Both the position numbers and the translations under genes were made by a program. The notes under the pieces are model-generated. The model had not been told where the DNA came from and did not search any database. It saw nothing but the letters and a program-made list of their open reading frames with translations. Below are positions 18,242 to 26,071 of a stretch of DNA of 64,000 bases, one piece after another (the first letter of the stretch is position 1; every line of letters begins with the position of its first letter). The stretch is from Pseudomonas mandelii (lineage in GTDB: Bacteria; Pseudomonadota; Gammaproteobacteria; Pseudomonadales; Pseudomonadaceae), in contig NZ_RCZA01000009.1 of the NCBI RefSeq assembly GCF_006438925.1, positions 248,300 through 312,299 of the forward strand. The letters run 5' to 3'.

Positions 18242-19204
18242 ATGTCCGATAAAATTGAACTTCGCGCAGAGGTGCCGTCCGAATTGGGCGGCCAACGCCT
18301 CGATCAAGTCGCCGCACAATTATTCGCTGAGCACTCGCGCTCGCGCCTTTCCGCCTGGATCAAAGACGGCCGCCTGACTGTGGATGGGGCGGTTATCCGC
18401 CCGCGAGACATCGTTCATGGTGGTGCCATTCTTGAACTCACTGCCGAGCAGGAAGCTCAGGGCGAATGGATCGCTCAGGACATCGAGCTGGACATCGTCT
18501 ATGAAGACGACGACATCCTGGTGATCAACAAACCTGCGGGTCTGGTGGTGCATCCGGCTGCCGGCCACGCTGATGGCACCTTGCTCAACGCCTTGCTGCA
18601 CCACGTGCCGGACATCATCAATGTGCCCCGCGCCGGTATCGTGCATCGCCTGGACAAGGACACCACCGGTCTGATGGTGGTGGCCAAGACCATTCAGGCG
18701 CAGACACAGCTTGTCACGCAATTGCAGAGCCGCAGCGTAAGCCGGATCTACGAGTGCATCGTGATCGGTGTGGTGACTGCCGGCGGCAAGATCAACGCGC
18801 CGATCGGTCGTCACGGTCAGCAACGCCAGCGCATGGCCGTGATGGAAGGTGGCAAGCAGGCCGTCAGCCATTACCGCGTGCTCGAGCGTTTCCGCTCCCA
18901 CACTCACGTGCGGGTGAAGCTGGAAACCGGTCGTACGCACCAGATTCGTGTGCATATGGCTCACATTAACTTCCCGTTGGTCGGAGATCCTGCCTACGGC
19001 GGTCGTTTCCGCATTCCGCCGGCAGCCAGTGTGACCATGGTCGAATCGTTGAAGGCGTTCCCGCGTCAGGCACTGCATGCGCGGTTCCTGGAACTGGATC
19101 ACCCGACCACCGGTAAACGCATGAGCTGGGAATCGCCACTGCCGGACGATTTCGTCTGGTTGCTGACGCTGCTCAAGCAAGACCGCGAGGCGTTCATCGG
19201 ATGA
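18242..19204 (+). CDS. rluD: 23S rRNA pseudouridine synthase RluD
   Basis: RluD makes pseudouridines 1911, 1915 and 1917 in helix 69 of 23S rRNA. The 320-residue product has an N-terminal S4 domain (LDQVAAQLFAEHSRSRLSAW) and the RluA-family catalytic motif GIVHRLDKDTTG with its catalytic Asp, about residue 140. ATG 18242 is preferred over an in-frame GTG at 18221. It overlaps pgeF by 4 bases and is divergent from bamD, as in other pseudomonads. Confidence 0.96.
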   Translation: MSDKIELRAEVPSELGGQRLDQVAAQLFAEHSRSRLSAWIKDGRLTVDGAVIRPRDIVHGGAILELTAEQEAQGEWIAQDIELDIVYEDDDILVINKPAGLVVHPAAGHADGTLLNALLHHVPDIINVPRAGIVHRLDKDTTGLMVVAKTIQAQTQLVTQLQSRSVSRIYECIVIGVVTAGGKINAPIGRHGQQRQRMAVMEGGKQAVSHYRVLERFRSHTHVRVKLETGRTHQIRVHMAHINFPLVGDPAYGGRFRIPPAASVTMVESLKAFPRQALHARFLELDHPTTGKRMSWESPLPDDFVWLLTLLKQDREAFIG

Positions 19205-19920
19205 GTGACTGGCTGATTCCCGACTGGCCTGCGCCTGCCGGGGTGAAAGCCTGCGTTACCACCCGTGCGGGCGGCGTCAGTCTGGCGCCGTTCGACAGCC
19301 TCAACCTCGGCGATCACGTCGATGACAGCCCCGAAGCTGTTGTCGAAAACCGCCGTCGCCTCACCGATCATTTCTCTATTCAACCGGCCTGGTTAAAGCA
19401 GGTTCACGGCATTGCCGTGGCCCACGCAGACCCAAGCCTTACGGCCACTGCCGATGCCAGCTGGACGGCAACGCCCGGTATTGCCTGCACGGCTATGACC
19501 GCGGATTGCCTGCCGGCGCTTTTCTGTGACCGTGCCGGTACTCGCGTAGCGGCGGCTCATGCCGGATGGCGCGGGTTGGCGGCGGGTGTGCTGGAAGCAA
19601 CACTCGACAGTCTGGCCGTGCCGCCAGAAGAAGTGCTGGTCTGGCTCGGTCCGGCCATTGGTCCGCAAGCCTTTGAAGTCGGCCCTGAAGTGCGCGAAAC
19701 CTTCGTCGAGCAATTGCCCGAAGCCGCTAAAGCCTTTGTGCCGAGTCAAAATGCTGGCAAATTCATGGCTGATATCTATGAGCTTGCGCGCTTACGTCTG
19801 GCGGCTCGCGGTGTCACCGCTGTTTATGGTGGCGGTTTCTGCACCGTAACTGATCCACGCTTCTTTTCTTACCGCCGCAGTCCACGTACTGGTCGGTTTG
19901 CCTCCCTGATCTGGCTTTAG
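19201..19920 (+). CDS. pgeF: Peptidoglycan editing factor PgeF (YfiH, laccase-fold)
   Basis: A 239-residue DUF152/YfiH family protein. The family metal and purine-nucleoside site motifs are visible: KQVHG, TADCLPALF, AAAHAGWRGLAAGV and the GFCTVTDPRFFSYRR end. Family members remove mis-incorporated L-Ser from peptidoglycan precursors and have also been described as purine nucleoside phosphorylases. It is translationally coupled to rluD (ATGA). A long palindrome begins at the base after its stop codon. Confidence 0.93.
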   Translation: MSDWLIPDWPAPAGVKACVTTRAGGVSLAPFDSLNLGDHVDDSPEAVVENRRRLTDHFSIQPAWLKQVHGIAVAHADPSLTATADASWTATPGIACTAMTADCLPALFCDRAGTRVAAAHAGWRGLAAGVLEATLDSLAVPPEEVLVWLGPAIGPQAFEVGPEVRETFVEQLPEAAKAFVPSQNAGKFMADIYELARLRLAARGVTAVYGGGFCTVTDPRFFSYRRSPRTGRFASLIWL

Positions 19921-20079
19921 TGTCCTGTCTCACGAGTACTGTTCCTTTTTGACGGTGTCTGTTGCCGTCATGCTGCGTTGTCGCTCCTCGCCATAGCGGG
20001 CTATGACTCGTCGCGACGCCTTGCCTGACGACAACAGTCACTCGTCAAAAGAGGAACGTACTCGTAAGACAGGGCACAA
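19921..20079. repeat. 159-base near-palindrome between pgeF and clpB
   Basis: The ends CCTGTCTCACGAGTACTG and GTACTCGTAAGACAGGGC are inverted copies. Matching continues inward with small mismatches through GTTCC-TTTTTGAC, CTGTTGCCGTCA and GCTCCTCGCCATAGC to a centre at about 19999 (CATAGCGGGCTATG). There is no reading frame inside. It looks like a MITE-sized or REP-like element, inserted exactly after the pgeF stop codon. Confidence 0.85.
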
Positions 20080-20116
20080 ACGCTAAACTTCTCTGATCTA
20101 CATCAACTGTACGACG

Positions 20117-20144
20117 CTTGAAACTCCCAGAATCGACCGCATCT
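20117..20144 (+). promoter_or_regulatory. Sigma-32 (heat shock) promoter of clpB
   Basis: CTTGAAA at 20117-20123, then 13 bases, then CCGCATCT at 20137-20144. This matches the RpoH consensus CTTGAAA-N13/14-CCCCATNT with a single mismatch. It lies 72 bases before the clpB start, as expected for this heat shock gene. Confidence 0.85.
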
Positions 20145-20215
20145 ATAACGGTATCTGGCAGGTTTCTTCATTCAGGATGTTTATAGGTCCGGCCTGCTCA
20201 AAAGGAAGGTGACCC

Positions 20216-22780
20216 ATGCGTATAGACCGTTTAACCAGCAAGTTGCAGTTAGCCTTGTCCGACGCCCAATCCCTGGCCGTCGGCCTCGATCATCCGGGCA
20301 TTGAGCCAGCGCATTTGATGCAAGCCATGCTTGAACAGCAGGGTGGTTCGATCAAACCCCTGTTGATGCAGGTCGGCTTCGACGTCAACAGCCTGCGTAA
20401 AGAGCTGACCAAAGAGCTCGACCAACTACCAAAAATCCAGAACCCGACCGGCGACGTCAACATGTCGCAGGATTTGGCGCGTCTGCTCAACCAGGCCGAT
20501 CGTCTGGCCCAGCAGAAGGGCGACCAGTTCATCTCCAGCGAGCTGGTGTTGCTGGCCGCCATGGACGAGAACAGCAAGCTTGGCAAATTGTTGCTCGGCC
20601 AGGGCGTCAGCAAGAAAGCCCTGGAAAACGCGATCAACAACCTGCGCGGTGGTGAAGCCGTCAATGACGCCAACCACGAAGAGTCGCGCCAGGCGCTGGA
20701 TAAATACACCGTCGACCTGACCAAGCGTGCCGAAGAAGGCAAGCTCGATCCGGTGATCGGCCGTGACGATGAAATTCGCCGGACCATTCAGGTCCTGCAA
20801 CGTCGCACCAAGAACAACCCGGTGCTGATCGGTGAGCCGGGCGTGGGTAAAACCGCCATCGCCGAAGGCCTGGCCCAGCGCATCATCAACGGCGAAGTCC
20901 CGGATGGACTGAAAGGCAAGCGCCTGCTGTCCCTGGACATGGGGTCGCTGATTGCCGGCGCCAAGTACCGTGGCGAGTTCGAAGAACGCCTAAAATCCCT
21001 GCTCAACGAACTGTCGAAGCAGGAAGGGCAGATCATTCTGTTCATCGACGAACTGCACACCATGGTCGGCGCCGGTAAAGGCGAAGGCTCGATGGACGCG
21101 GGCAATATGCTCAAGCCTGCGTTGGCCCGTGGTGAACTGCACTGCGTCGGCGCGACCACGCTCAACGAATACCGCCAATATATAGAGAAGGACGCAGCCC
21201 TCGAGCGGCGCTTCCAGAAAGTGCTGGTGGACGAACCGAGCGAAGAAGACACCATCGCGATTCTGCGTGGCCTGAAAGAGCGCTACGAGGTTCACCACAA
21301 AGTGGCGATCACCGACGGCGCGATCATCGCCGCGGCCAAGCTCAGTCATCGCTATATCACGGACCGTCAGTTGCCGGACAAGGCCATCGACCTGATCGAC
21401 GAAGCGGCTAGCCGCATCCGCATGGAGATCGACTCCAAGCCGGAAGTGCTCGATCGTCTGGAGCGTCGACTGATTCAGCTGAAGGTGGAATCCCAGGCGC
21501 TGAAGAAAGAAAGCGACGAGGCCGCGATAAAACGTCTGGAAAAACTCCAGGAAGAAATCGTCCGCCTCGAACGTGAGTACTCGGACCTGGAGGAAATCTG
21601 GAACGCGGAAAAAGCCGAAGTTCAGGGTTCTGCGCAGATCCAGCAGAAAATCGAACAGTCCCGTCAGGAACTGGAAGCTGCCCGCCGCAAAGGCGACTTG
21701 AACCGTATGGCCGAGTTGCAGTACGGGATCATCCCGGACCTGGAACGCAGCCTGCAAATGGTCGACCAGCACGGTAAAACTGAAAACCAGTTACTGCGCA
21801 GCAAGGTGACCGAAGAAGAAATCGCTGAGGTCGTGTCCAAGTGGACGGGCATTCCGGTGTCGAAAATGCTCGAAGGCGAGCGCGACAAGCTGATGAAGAT
21901 GGAAAGCCTGTTGCACCAACGTGTGATCGGCCAGGACGAAGCGGTGATTGCCGTTTCCAACGCCGTGCGGCGTTCCCGTGCCGGGTTGTCCGATCCGAAT
22001 CGCCCGAGCGGCTCGTTCATGTTCCTCGGCCCTACCGGTGTCGGTAAAACCGAGCTGTGCAAGGCACTGGCCGAGTTCCTCTTTGATACGGAAGAGGCGA
22101 TGGTGCGGATCGACATGTCCGAGTTCATGGAGAAACATTCCGTGGCTCGTCTGATCGGTGCGCCACCAGGCTACGTAGGCTATGAAGAGGGCGGTTACCT
22201 GACCGAGGCGGTGCGTCGCAAGCCTTATTCGGTGATCCTCCTGGACGAGGTCGAGAAGGCCCACCCGGACGTCTTCAACATCTTGCTGCAAGTGCTGGAA
22301 GATGGCCGACTGACCGACAGTCATGGCCGCACGGTGGATTTCAAAAATACCGTGATTGTCATGACCTCCAACCTCGGTTCGGTGCAGATCCAGGAATTGG
22401 TCGGTGATCGTGAGGCTCAGCGTGCGGCAGTGATGGATGCGATTTCCACGCACTTCCGGCCGGAGTTCATCAACCGGGTCGACGAAGTGGTGATCTTCGA
22501 GCCGTTGGCTCGGGATCAGATCGCGGGCATTACCGAGATCCAGTTGGGTCGCCTGCGCAGTCGCCTGACCGAGCGCGAGCTGAAGCTTGATCTCAGCCCT
22601 GAGGCCATGGATAAGCTGATAGCGGTGGGTTACGACCCGGTTTACGGCGCACGGCCGCTCAAACGAGCTATCCAGCGCTGGATCGAGAACCCGCTGGCGC
22701 AGCTGATTCTGTCCGGTCGTTTCATGCCGGGCGATACCGCCAAGGGTGTCGTGGAGAACGACGAAATCGTATTCGTCTGA
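20216..22780 (+). CDS. clpB: ATP-dependent disaggregase ClpB
   Basis: ClpB is the Hsp100 disaggregase that works with DnaK to recover aggregated proteins. The 854-residue product has the usual order: N-terminal Clp repeats, AAA-1 with Walker A GEPGVGKT (about residue 206), the coiled-coil middle domain (about 400-525), and AAA-2 with GPTGVGKT (about 605). The AAAGGAAGG ribosome binding site supports ATG 20216. It has its own sigma-32 promoter upstream and a terminator downstream, so it is monocistronic. Confidence 0.98.
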   Translation: MRIDRLTSKLQLALSDAQSLAVGLDHPGIEPAHLMQAMLEQQGGSIKPLLMQVGFDVNSLRKELTKELDQLPKIQNPTGDVNMSQDLARLLNQADRLAQQKGDQFISSELVLLAAMDENSKLGKLLLGQGVSKKALENAINNLRGGEAVNDANHEESRQALDKYTVDLTKRAEEGKLDPVIGRDDEIRRTIQVLQRRTKNNPVLIGEPGVGKTAIAEGLAQRIINGEVPDGLKGKRLLSLDMGSLIAGAKYRGEFEERLKSLLNELSKQEGQIILFIDELHTMVGAGKGEGSMDAGNMLKPALARGELHCVGATTLNEYRQYIEKDAALERRFQKVLVDEPSEEDTIAILRGLKERYEVHHKVAITDGAIIAAAKLSHRYITDRQLPDKAIDLIDEAASRIRMEIDSKPEVLDRLERRLIQLKVESQALKKESDEAAIKRLEKLQEEIVRLEREYSDLEEIWNAEKAEVQGSAQIQQKIEQSRQELEAARRKGDLNRMAELQYGIIPDLERSLQMVDQHGKTENQLLRSKVTEEEIAEVVSKWTGIPVSKMLEGERDKLMKMESLLHQRVIGQDEAVIAVSNAVRRSRAGLSDPNRPSGSFMFLGPTGVGKTELCKALAEFLFDTEEAMVRIDMSEFMEKHSVARLIGAPPGYVGYEEGGYLTEAVRRKPYSVILLDEVEKAHPDVFNILLQVLEDGRLTDSHGRTVDFKNTVIVMTSNLGSVQIQELVGDREAQRAAVMDAISTHFRPEFINRVDEVVIFEPLARDQIAGITEIQLGRLRSRLTERELKLDLSPEAMDKLIAVGYDPVYGARPLKRAIQRWIENPLAQLILSGRFMPGDTAKGVVENDEIVFV

Positions 22781-22803
22781 TCCACGGTGGCAGCAAAATT
22801 GAA

Positions 22804-22831
22804 GAGGCCTCGCATTGCGAGGCCTTTTTTT
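22804..22831 (+). terminator. clpB terminator
   Basis: The hairpin GAGGCCTCGCATTGCGAGGCC is followed by a T-run and lies 24 bases after the clpB stop. Confidence 0.9.
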
Positions 22832-22964
22832 CGCCAGGCTGTTGAACTCTAAGGAAAAGGCTTGTAAAGTGCGCCCCGCAGTAAGTCGCCCTGAAGGGTT
22901 CCTGCTCCCCAAGCAGGAATCTGAAATAAGTTGCAAATCATTAACTTGAAGGCAATTTAGGGGG

Positions 22965-22992
22965 TTGACAGAGGTGCTTAAGATTGTAGAAT
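22965..22992 (+). promoter_or_regulatory. Promoter of the tRNA operon
   Basis: TTGACA at 22965-22970, a 16-base spacer, then TAGAAT at 22987-22992, followed by a GCGC discriminator typical of stringently controlled stable-RNA promoters. The first tRNA begins about 85 bases downstream. A small hairpin (TTCCTGCT...AGCAGGAA, 22899-22918) lies upstream with no assigned role. Confidence 0.8.
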
Positions 22993-23078
22993 AGCGCGCC
23001 TCAGACACACGAACGCAGCGATGCGAACGGGTCGAAGAGGTGAAGCAAGCTTCACAGTTGTAAATTGAAATATGCAGT

Positions 23079-23154
23079 TCCGTGATAGCTCAGTCGGTAG
23101 AGCAAATGACTGTTAATCATTGGGTCCCAGGTTCGAGTCCTGGTCACGGAGCCA
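23079..23154 (+). tRNA. tRNA-Asn (anticodon GTT)
   Basis: A 76-base tRNA with acceptor arms TCCGTGA and TCACGGA, an encoded CCA end and the anticodon loop CTGTTAA. It is the first gene of the tRNA operon. Confidence 0.98.
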
Positions 23155-23163
23155 ATTTCAAAC

Positions 23164-23240
23164 CGGGGTATAGCGCAGTCCGGTAGCGCGCCTGCTTTGG
23201 GAGCAGGATGTCAGGAGTTCGAATCCCCTTACCCCGACCA
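23164..23240 (+). tRNA. tRNA-Pro (anticodon TGG), copy 1
   Basis: A 77-base tRNA with acceptor arms CGGGGTA and TACCCCG, anticodon loop TTTGGGA and encoded CCA. It is identical over all 77 bases to the copy at 23420. Confidence 0.98.
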
Positions 23241-23245
23241 TTTTT

Positions 23246-23321
23246 GGGTCGTTAGCTCAGTTGGTAGAGCAGTTGGCTTTTAACCAATTGGTCGTAGGTT
23301 CGAATCCCACACGACCCACCA
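23246..23321 (+). tRNA. tRNA-Lys (anticodon TTT)
   Basis: A 76-base tRNA with acceptor arms GGGTCGT and ACGACCC, anticodon loop CTTTTAA and encoded CCA. It follows tRNA-Pro by 5 bases. Confidence 0.98.
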
Positions 23322-23382
23322 TTTTTGAAACCAGTTCACGCTGGGATCAGATCTTAAGATCAGAGGCCAAAAGCACTGATCG

Positions 23383-23415
23383 AAGAAGGCGACTTTTTTA
23401 AAGGTCGCCTTTTTA
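23383..23415 (+). terminator. Terminator after tRNA-Lys
   Basis: Inverted AAGGCGAC and GTCGCCTT arms flank a T/A-rich loop and are followed by TTTTTA. The hairpin ends only 5 bases before the second tRNA-Pro. Confidence 0.8.
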
Positions 23416-23419
23416 TTAC

Positions 23420-23496
23420 CGGGGTATAGCGCAGTCCGGTAGCGCGCCTGCTTTGGGAGCAGGATGTCAGGAGTTCGAATCCCCTTACCCCGACCA
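23420..23496 (+). tRNA. tRNA-Pro (anticodon TGG), copy 2
   Basis: An exact 77-base copy of the tRNA-Pro at 23164. It lies behind a terminator with no room for its own promoter, and is followed by a separate terminator. Confidence 0.97.
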
Positions 23497-23501
23497 TATT
23501 A

Positions 23502-23537
23502 AAAATCCTCGTATCGAAAGATACGGGGATTTTTTTT
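23502..23537 (+). terminator. Terminator after second tRNA-Pro
   Basis: The hairpin AATCCTCGTATC-GAAA-GATACGGGGATT is followed by eight T residues. Confidence 0.9.
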
Positions 23538-23663
23538 GTCTTCGATTTTTTGTCTTCGAGAAATAACACTTCAGTCATCGTATAACTTGCCGATAACGAG
23601 GCGACGGGGTACTGCCGAAACAACGCCCCTTATCTAAGCCACTACAAGAAAAGGGCGTTCGTT

Positions 23664-25289
23664 ATGGTGCTTCGACAGTTAAATATCGCTCCTCGGGCAG
23701 CCTTGGGGTTTGCCCTGATTGCCGTATTGGTAGCGTTGCTCGGGATTTTTGCCCTGGGGCAGATGTCGAGCATTCGCGATAGCGAGGTGACGGTGGAGAA
23801 ACAATGGTTGCCGAGCATTCGCGGCGGTGACGAGATCCGCGAAATCATGCTGCGCATCCGTACCATTTCCCTGCGCATGGCCCTGGATCAGGATCCGAAG
23901 AACATCCCTGTCTACCGCGGCCAGATGGACACTCGCGACAAAGAGTTGAGCGAGAAGATTGCGGCTTATGACAGGTTGGTCAACACAGTCGAAGGCAAAG
24001 CCTTGTATGACCAGTTCAAAACTACCTTCGCGGCTTATCGTTCCGGTATTGCTCAATCGTTCTCCCTGGCCGAACAGGGTCGTCGTGACGAACTGACCCA
24101 ACTGCTGCTGATCGATATGAAAACCGTGGTTGATGGCTCGGGCAAACAGCTCAACGACCTGGCGGATCTGTTCGCCAAACAAGTCGCCGCCGAGAGCCAG
24201 AAATCTGCAGCGCATTACGAAACATCGCGGATGATCGTCAGCCTGTTTATCGCATTGGCGGCATTGGCCACCGTCGGCCTGGCGATGCTGCTGACCCGCA
24301 GCATCGTCAAGCCGTTGAGCGAAGCGTTGCATGCCGCGGAAAACGTGGCACGAGGCGACCTGACGCGCCCCATCGAAACCCATGGCAACGATGAAGTGAG
24401 TCGCTTGCTCAAGGCGTTGGCGACCATGCAGCGCAACCTGCGCGAGACCTTGCAAGGTATCAGCGGCTCGGCCGCGCAATTGGCGACAGCGGCTGACGAG
24501 TTGAATGCGGTCACCCTCGACAGCACGCAGAACCTGCAACAGCAGAACAATGAGATCGAACAAGCGGCGACGGCTGTCACTGAAATGACCACCGCGGTGG
24601 AGGAGGTCGCTCGCAACGCGGTGTCGACCTCCGACGCCACGCGCCAATCCAGTGAGTCCGCGCACGCCGGTCAGGAGCGGGTCAGCGAAACAGTCACGGC
24701 CATCGGCGCCCTTGCCAGCGATGTACAGATCACGGGCGGGTTGGTGCAGTCCCTGGCCAACCAGTCTCAGGACATCGGCAAGGTACTGGACGTGATTCGT
24801 GCGATTGCCGAGCAAACCAACTTGCTGGCCCTCAATGCTGCCATTGAAGCGGCGCGGGCCGGGGAAAGCGGTCGCGGTTTCGCGGTGGTTGCCGACGAAG
24901 TTCGCGCTTTGGCCTATCGCACGCAGCAATCGACTCAGGAAATCGAACAAATGGTTCAGGGCATGCGCAACGGCTCGACTCAGGCACTGGATTCCATGCA
25001 GGCCAGCTCAACCCGTGCGGCCAGCACATTGGCCTTGGCCGAGCGTGCTGGTGAAGCGTTGCAGACCATCACCGCGTCGGTGCATCTGATCCATGAACGC
25101 AACCTGGTGATCGCCAGTGCTGCCGAAGAACAGGCGCAGGTGGCGCGGGAAGTGGATCGCAACCTGGTAAATATTCGCGACCTTTCGGTGCGGTCTGCCG
25201 CCGGGGCGGATCAGACCAGCGCGTCCAGCCATGAGTTGTCTCAGCTGGCCAATGCCTTGCAGGGCATGGTGCGGCGCTTCCAGATTTAA
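23664..25289 (+). CDS. Methyl-accepting chemotaxis protein
   Basis: A 541-residue transmembrane chemoreceptor. Membrane helix 1 covers about residues 12-33, a periplasmic four-helix-bundle-like ligand domain about 34-190, and helix 2 about 190-212. A HAMP domain follows (about 213-265), then the cytoplasmic signalling domain with the hairpin tip IRAIAEQTNLLALNAAIEAARAGE. The ligand cannot be inferred. There are no chemotaxis genes beside it; it is a stand-alone receptor gene after the tRNA cluster. Confidence 0.93.
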   Translation: MVLRQLNIAPRAALGFALIAVLVALLGIFALGQMSSIRDSEVTVEKQWLPSIRGGDEIREIMLRIRTISLRMALDQDPKNIPVYRGQMDTRDKELSEKIAAYDRLVNTVEGKALYDQFKTTFAAYRSGIAQSFSLAEQGRRDELTQLLLIDMKTVVDGSGKQLNDLADLFAKQVAAESQKSAAHYETSRMIVSLFIALAALATVGLAMLLTRSIVKPLSEALHAAENVARGDLTRPIETHGNDEVSRLLKALATMQRNLRETLQGISGSAAQLATAADELNAVTLDSTQNLQQQNNEIEQAATAVTEMTTAVEEVARNAVSTSDATRQSSESAHAGQERVSETVTAIGALASDVQITGGLVQSLANQSQDIGKVLDVIRAIAEQTNLLALNAAIEAARAGESGRGFAVVADEVRALAYRTQQSTQEIEQMVQGMRNGSTQALDSMQASSTRAASTLALAERAGEALQTITASVHLIHERNLVIASAAEEQAQVAREVDRNLVNIRDLSVRSAAGADQTSASSHELSQLANALQGMVRRFQI

Positions 25290-25303
25290 ATGTTCCAGAC
25301 GCA

Positions 25304-25340
25304 AAAAAAAGCCGCGCTTCTCGACGGAAAAGCGCGGCTT
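25304..25340. terminator. Bidirectional terminator
   Basis: AAGCCGCGCTT and AAGCGCGGCTT arms flank CTCGACGGAA, preceded by an A-run. It lies between the convergent chemoreceptor and EF-hand genes and can serve both. Confidence 0.8.
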
Positions 25341-25353
25341 GGGTCTCGGAAGC

Positions 25354-25752
25354 TTAGGCGCCGTCTTGGTCTTTCAAGTGCTCGAACAGGCCTTTTGGCA
25401 TTTTCTTGCCATTGGCTTCGTAGTTGGCCTTCACGTTGTCGAAAGCCTCTTGCTCGTCGATGAAGCCGTCATGGTTGGTGTCGATCTTGTCGAAATTGGA
25501 CTTCGGCGCGACTTTCTGGAATTCGGCACGGGATACCTTGCCGTCGCCATCGGTGTCGGTTTTTGCCATCGACGCATCGCCACACTTGCCTTCGCCACAT
25601 TTACCTTCAGGCGTCTTCACGACCTGTTCGGCCGAGGCCAGCAGGTAGCCCTGAGTCAGGGGTTGCGAGGCGAACACCGCGCCGGACAACATCATGCCAC
25701 CGGCCAAAACAGCGCCGAGCAAACCGATAGTGTTTTTGGTGGTACGGGACAT
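25354..25752 (-). CDS. Secreted EF-hand protein with EGKCG repeats (HvfA-like)
   Basis: A 132-residue protein with an N-terminal signal segment (hydrophobic residues 9-28, likely cleaved near FAS). A GYLLAS stretch is followed by the double repeat EGKCGEGKCG (residues 49-58, Cys52 and Cys57). Two EF-hand loops come next: DTDGDGKVSRAE (66-77) and DTNHDGFIDEQE (91-102), both with full calcium ligand patterns. The EGKCG repeat block resembles HvfA-family precursors of copper-binding modified peptides, but no HvfB (DUF692) or HvfC gene is nearby. A good AGGAG site supports ATG 25752. Its role is unknown; periplasmic metal or calcium binding is an inference. Confidence 0.8.
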   Translation of the reverse strand: MSRTTKNTIGLLGAVLAGGMMLSGAVFASQPLTQGYLLASAEQVVKTPEGKCGEGKCGDASMAKTDTDGDGKVSRAEFQKVAPKSNFDKIDTNHDGFIDEQEAFDNVKANYEANGKKMPKGLFEHLKDQDGA

Positions 25753-25971
25753 TTCAATACTCCTGGGTTGCACGACACAACCGTTCGATAAAGGACGCCA
25801 CGTAAGTGCGGCGATAACCGTAGCTGGCGGGGTGCCTTGCTCGGGTGTGGCCATTTAGCGGGCGTGGTGTATCGCTACTGTGTCGCGCAAGGGGGGAGTT
25901 TGTAAGCGAAGGGGCGAAACGACCGGGGAGATACAGTGAGACACAGATCTGTAGGGCAATGAATAACAAAT

Positions 25972-26059
25972 GTGGGAGCGAGCTTGCTCGCGATGGCGGC
26001 GTGTCAGGCGACATTGATGTCGACTGTACGGACGCTATCGCGAGCAAGCTCGCTCCCAC
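25972..26059. repeat. REPIN, GTGGGAGCGAGC family, copy 2
   Basis: An 88-base element with inverted arms GTGGGAGCGAGCTTGCTCGC and its complement. It occupies most of the gap upstream of the EF-hand gene and downstream of ndh. The rest of 25753-26071 shows no gene. Confidence 0.95.
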
Positions 26060-26071
26060 AGGGGATGGGTG

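Noticed and set aside
23079..23496. Prophage or genomic island at the tRNA cluster
   Set aside because: All tRNAs are intact and the next gene is an ordinary chemoreceptor; no integrase or phage gene is visible. Only the duplicated tRNA-Pro hints at a past event.
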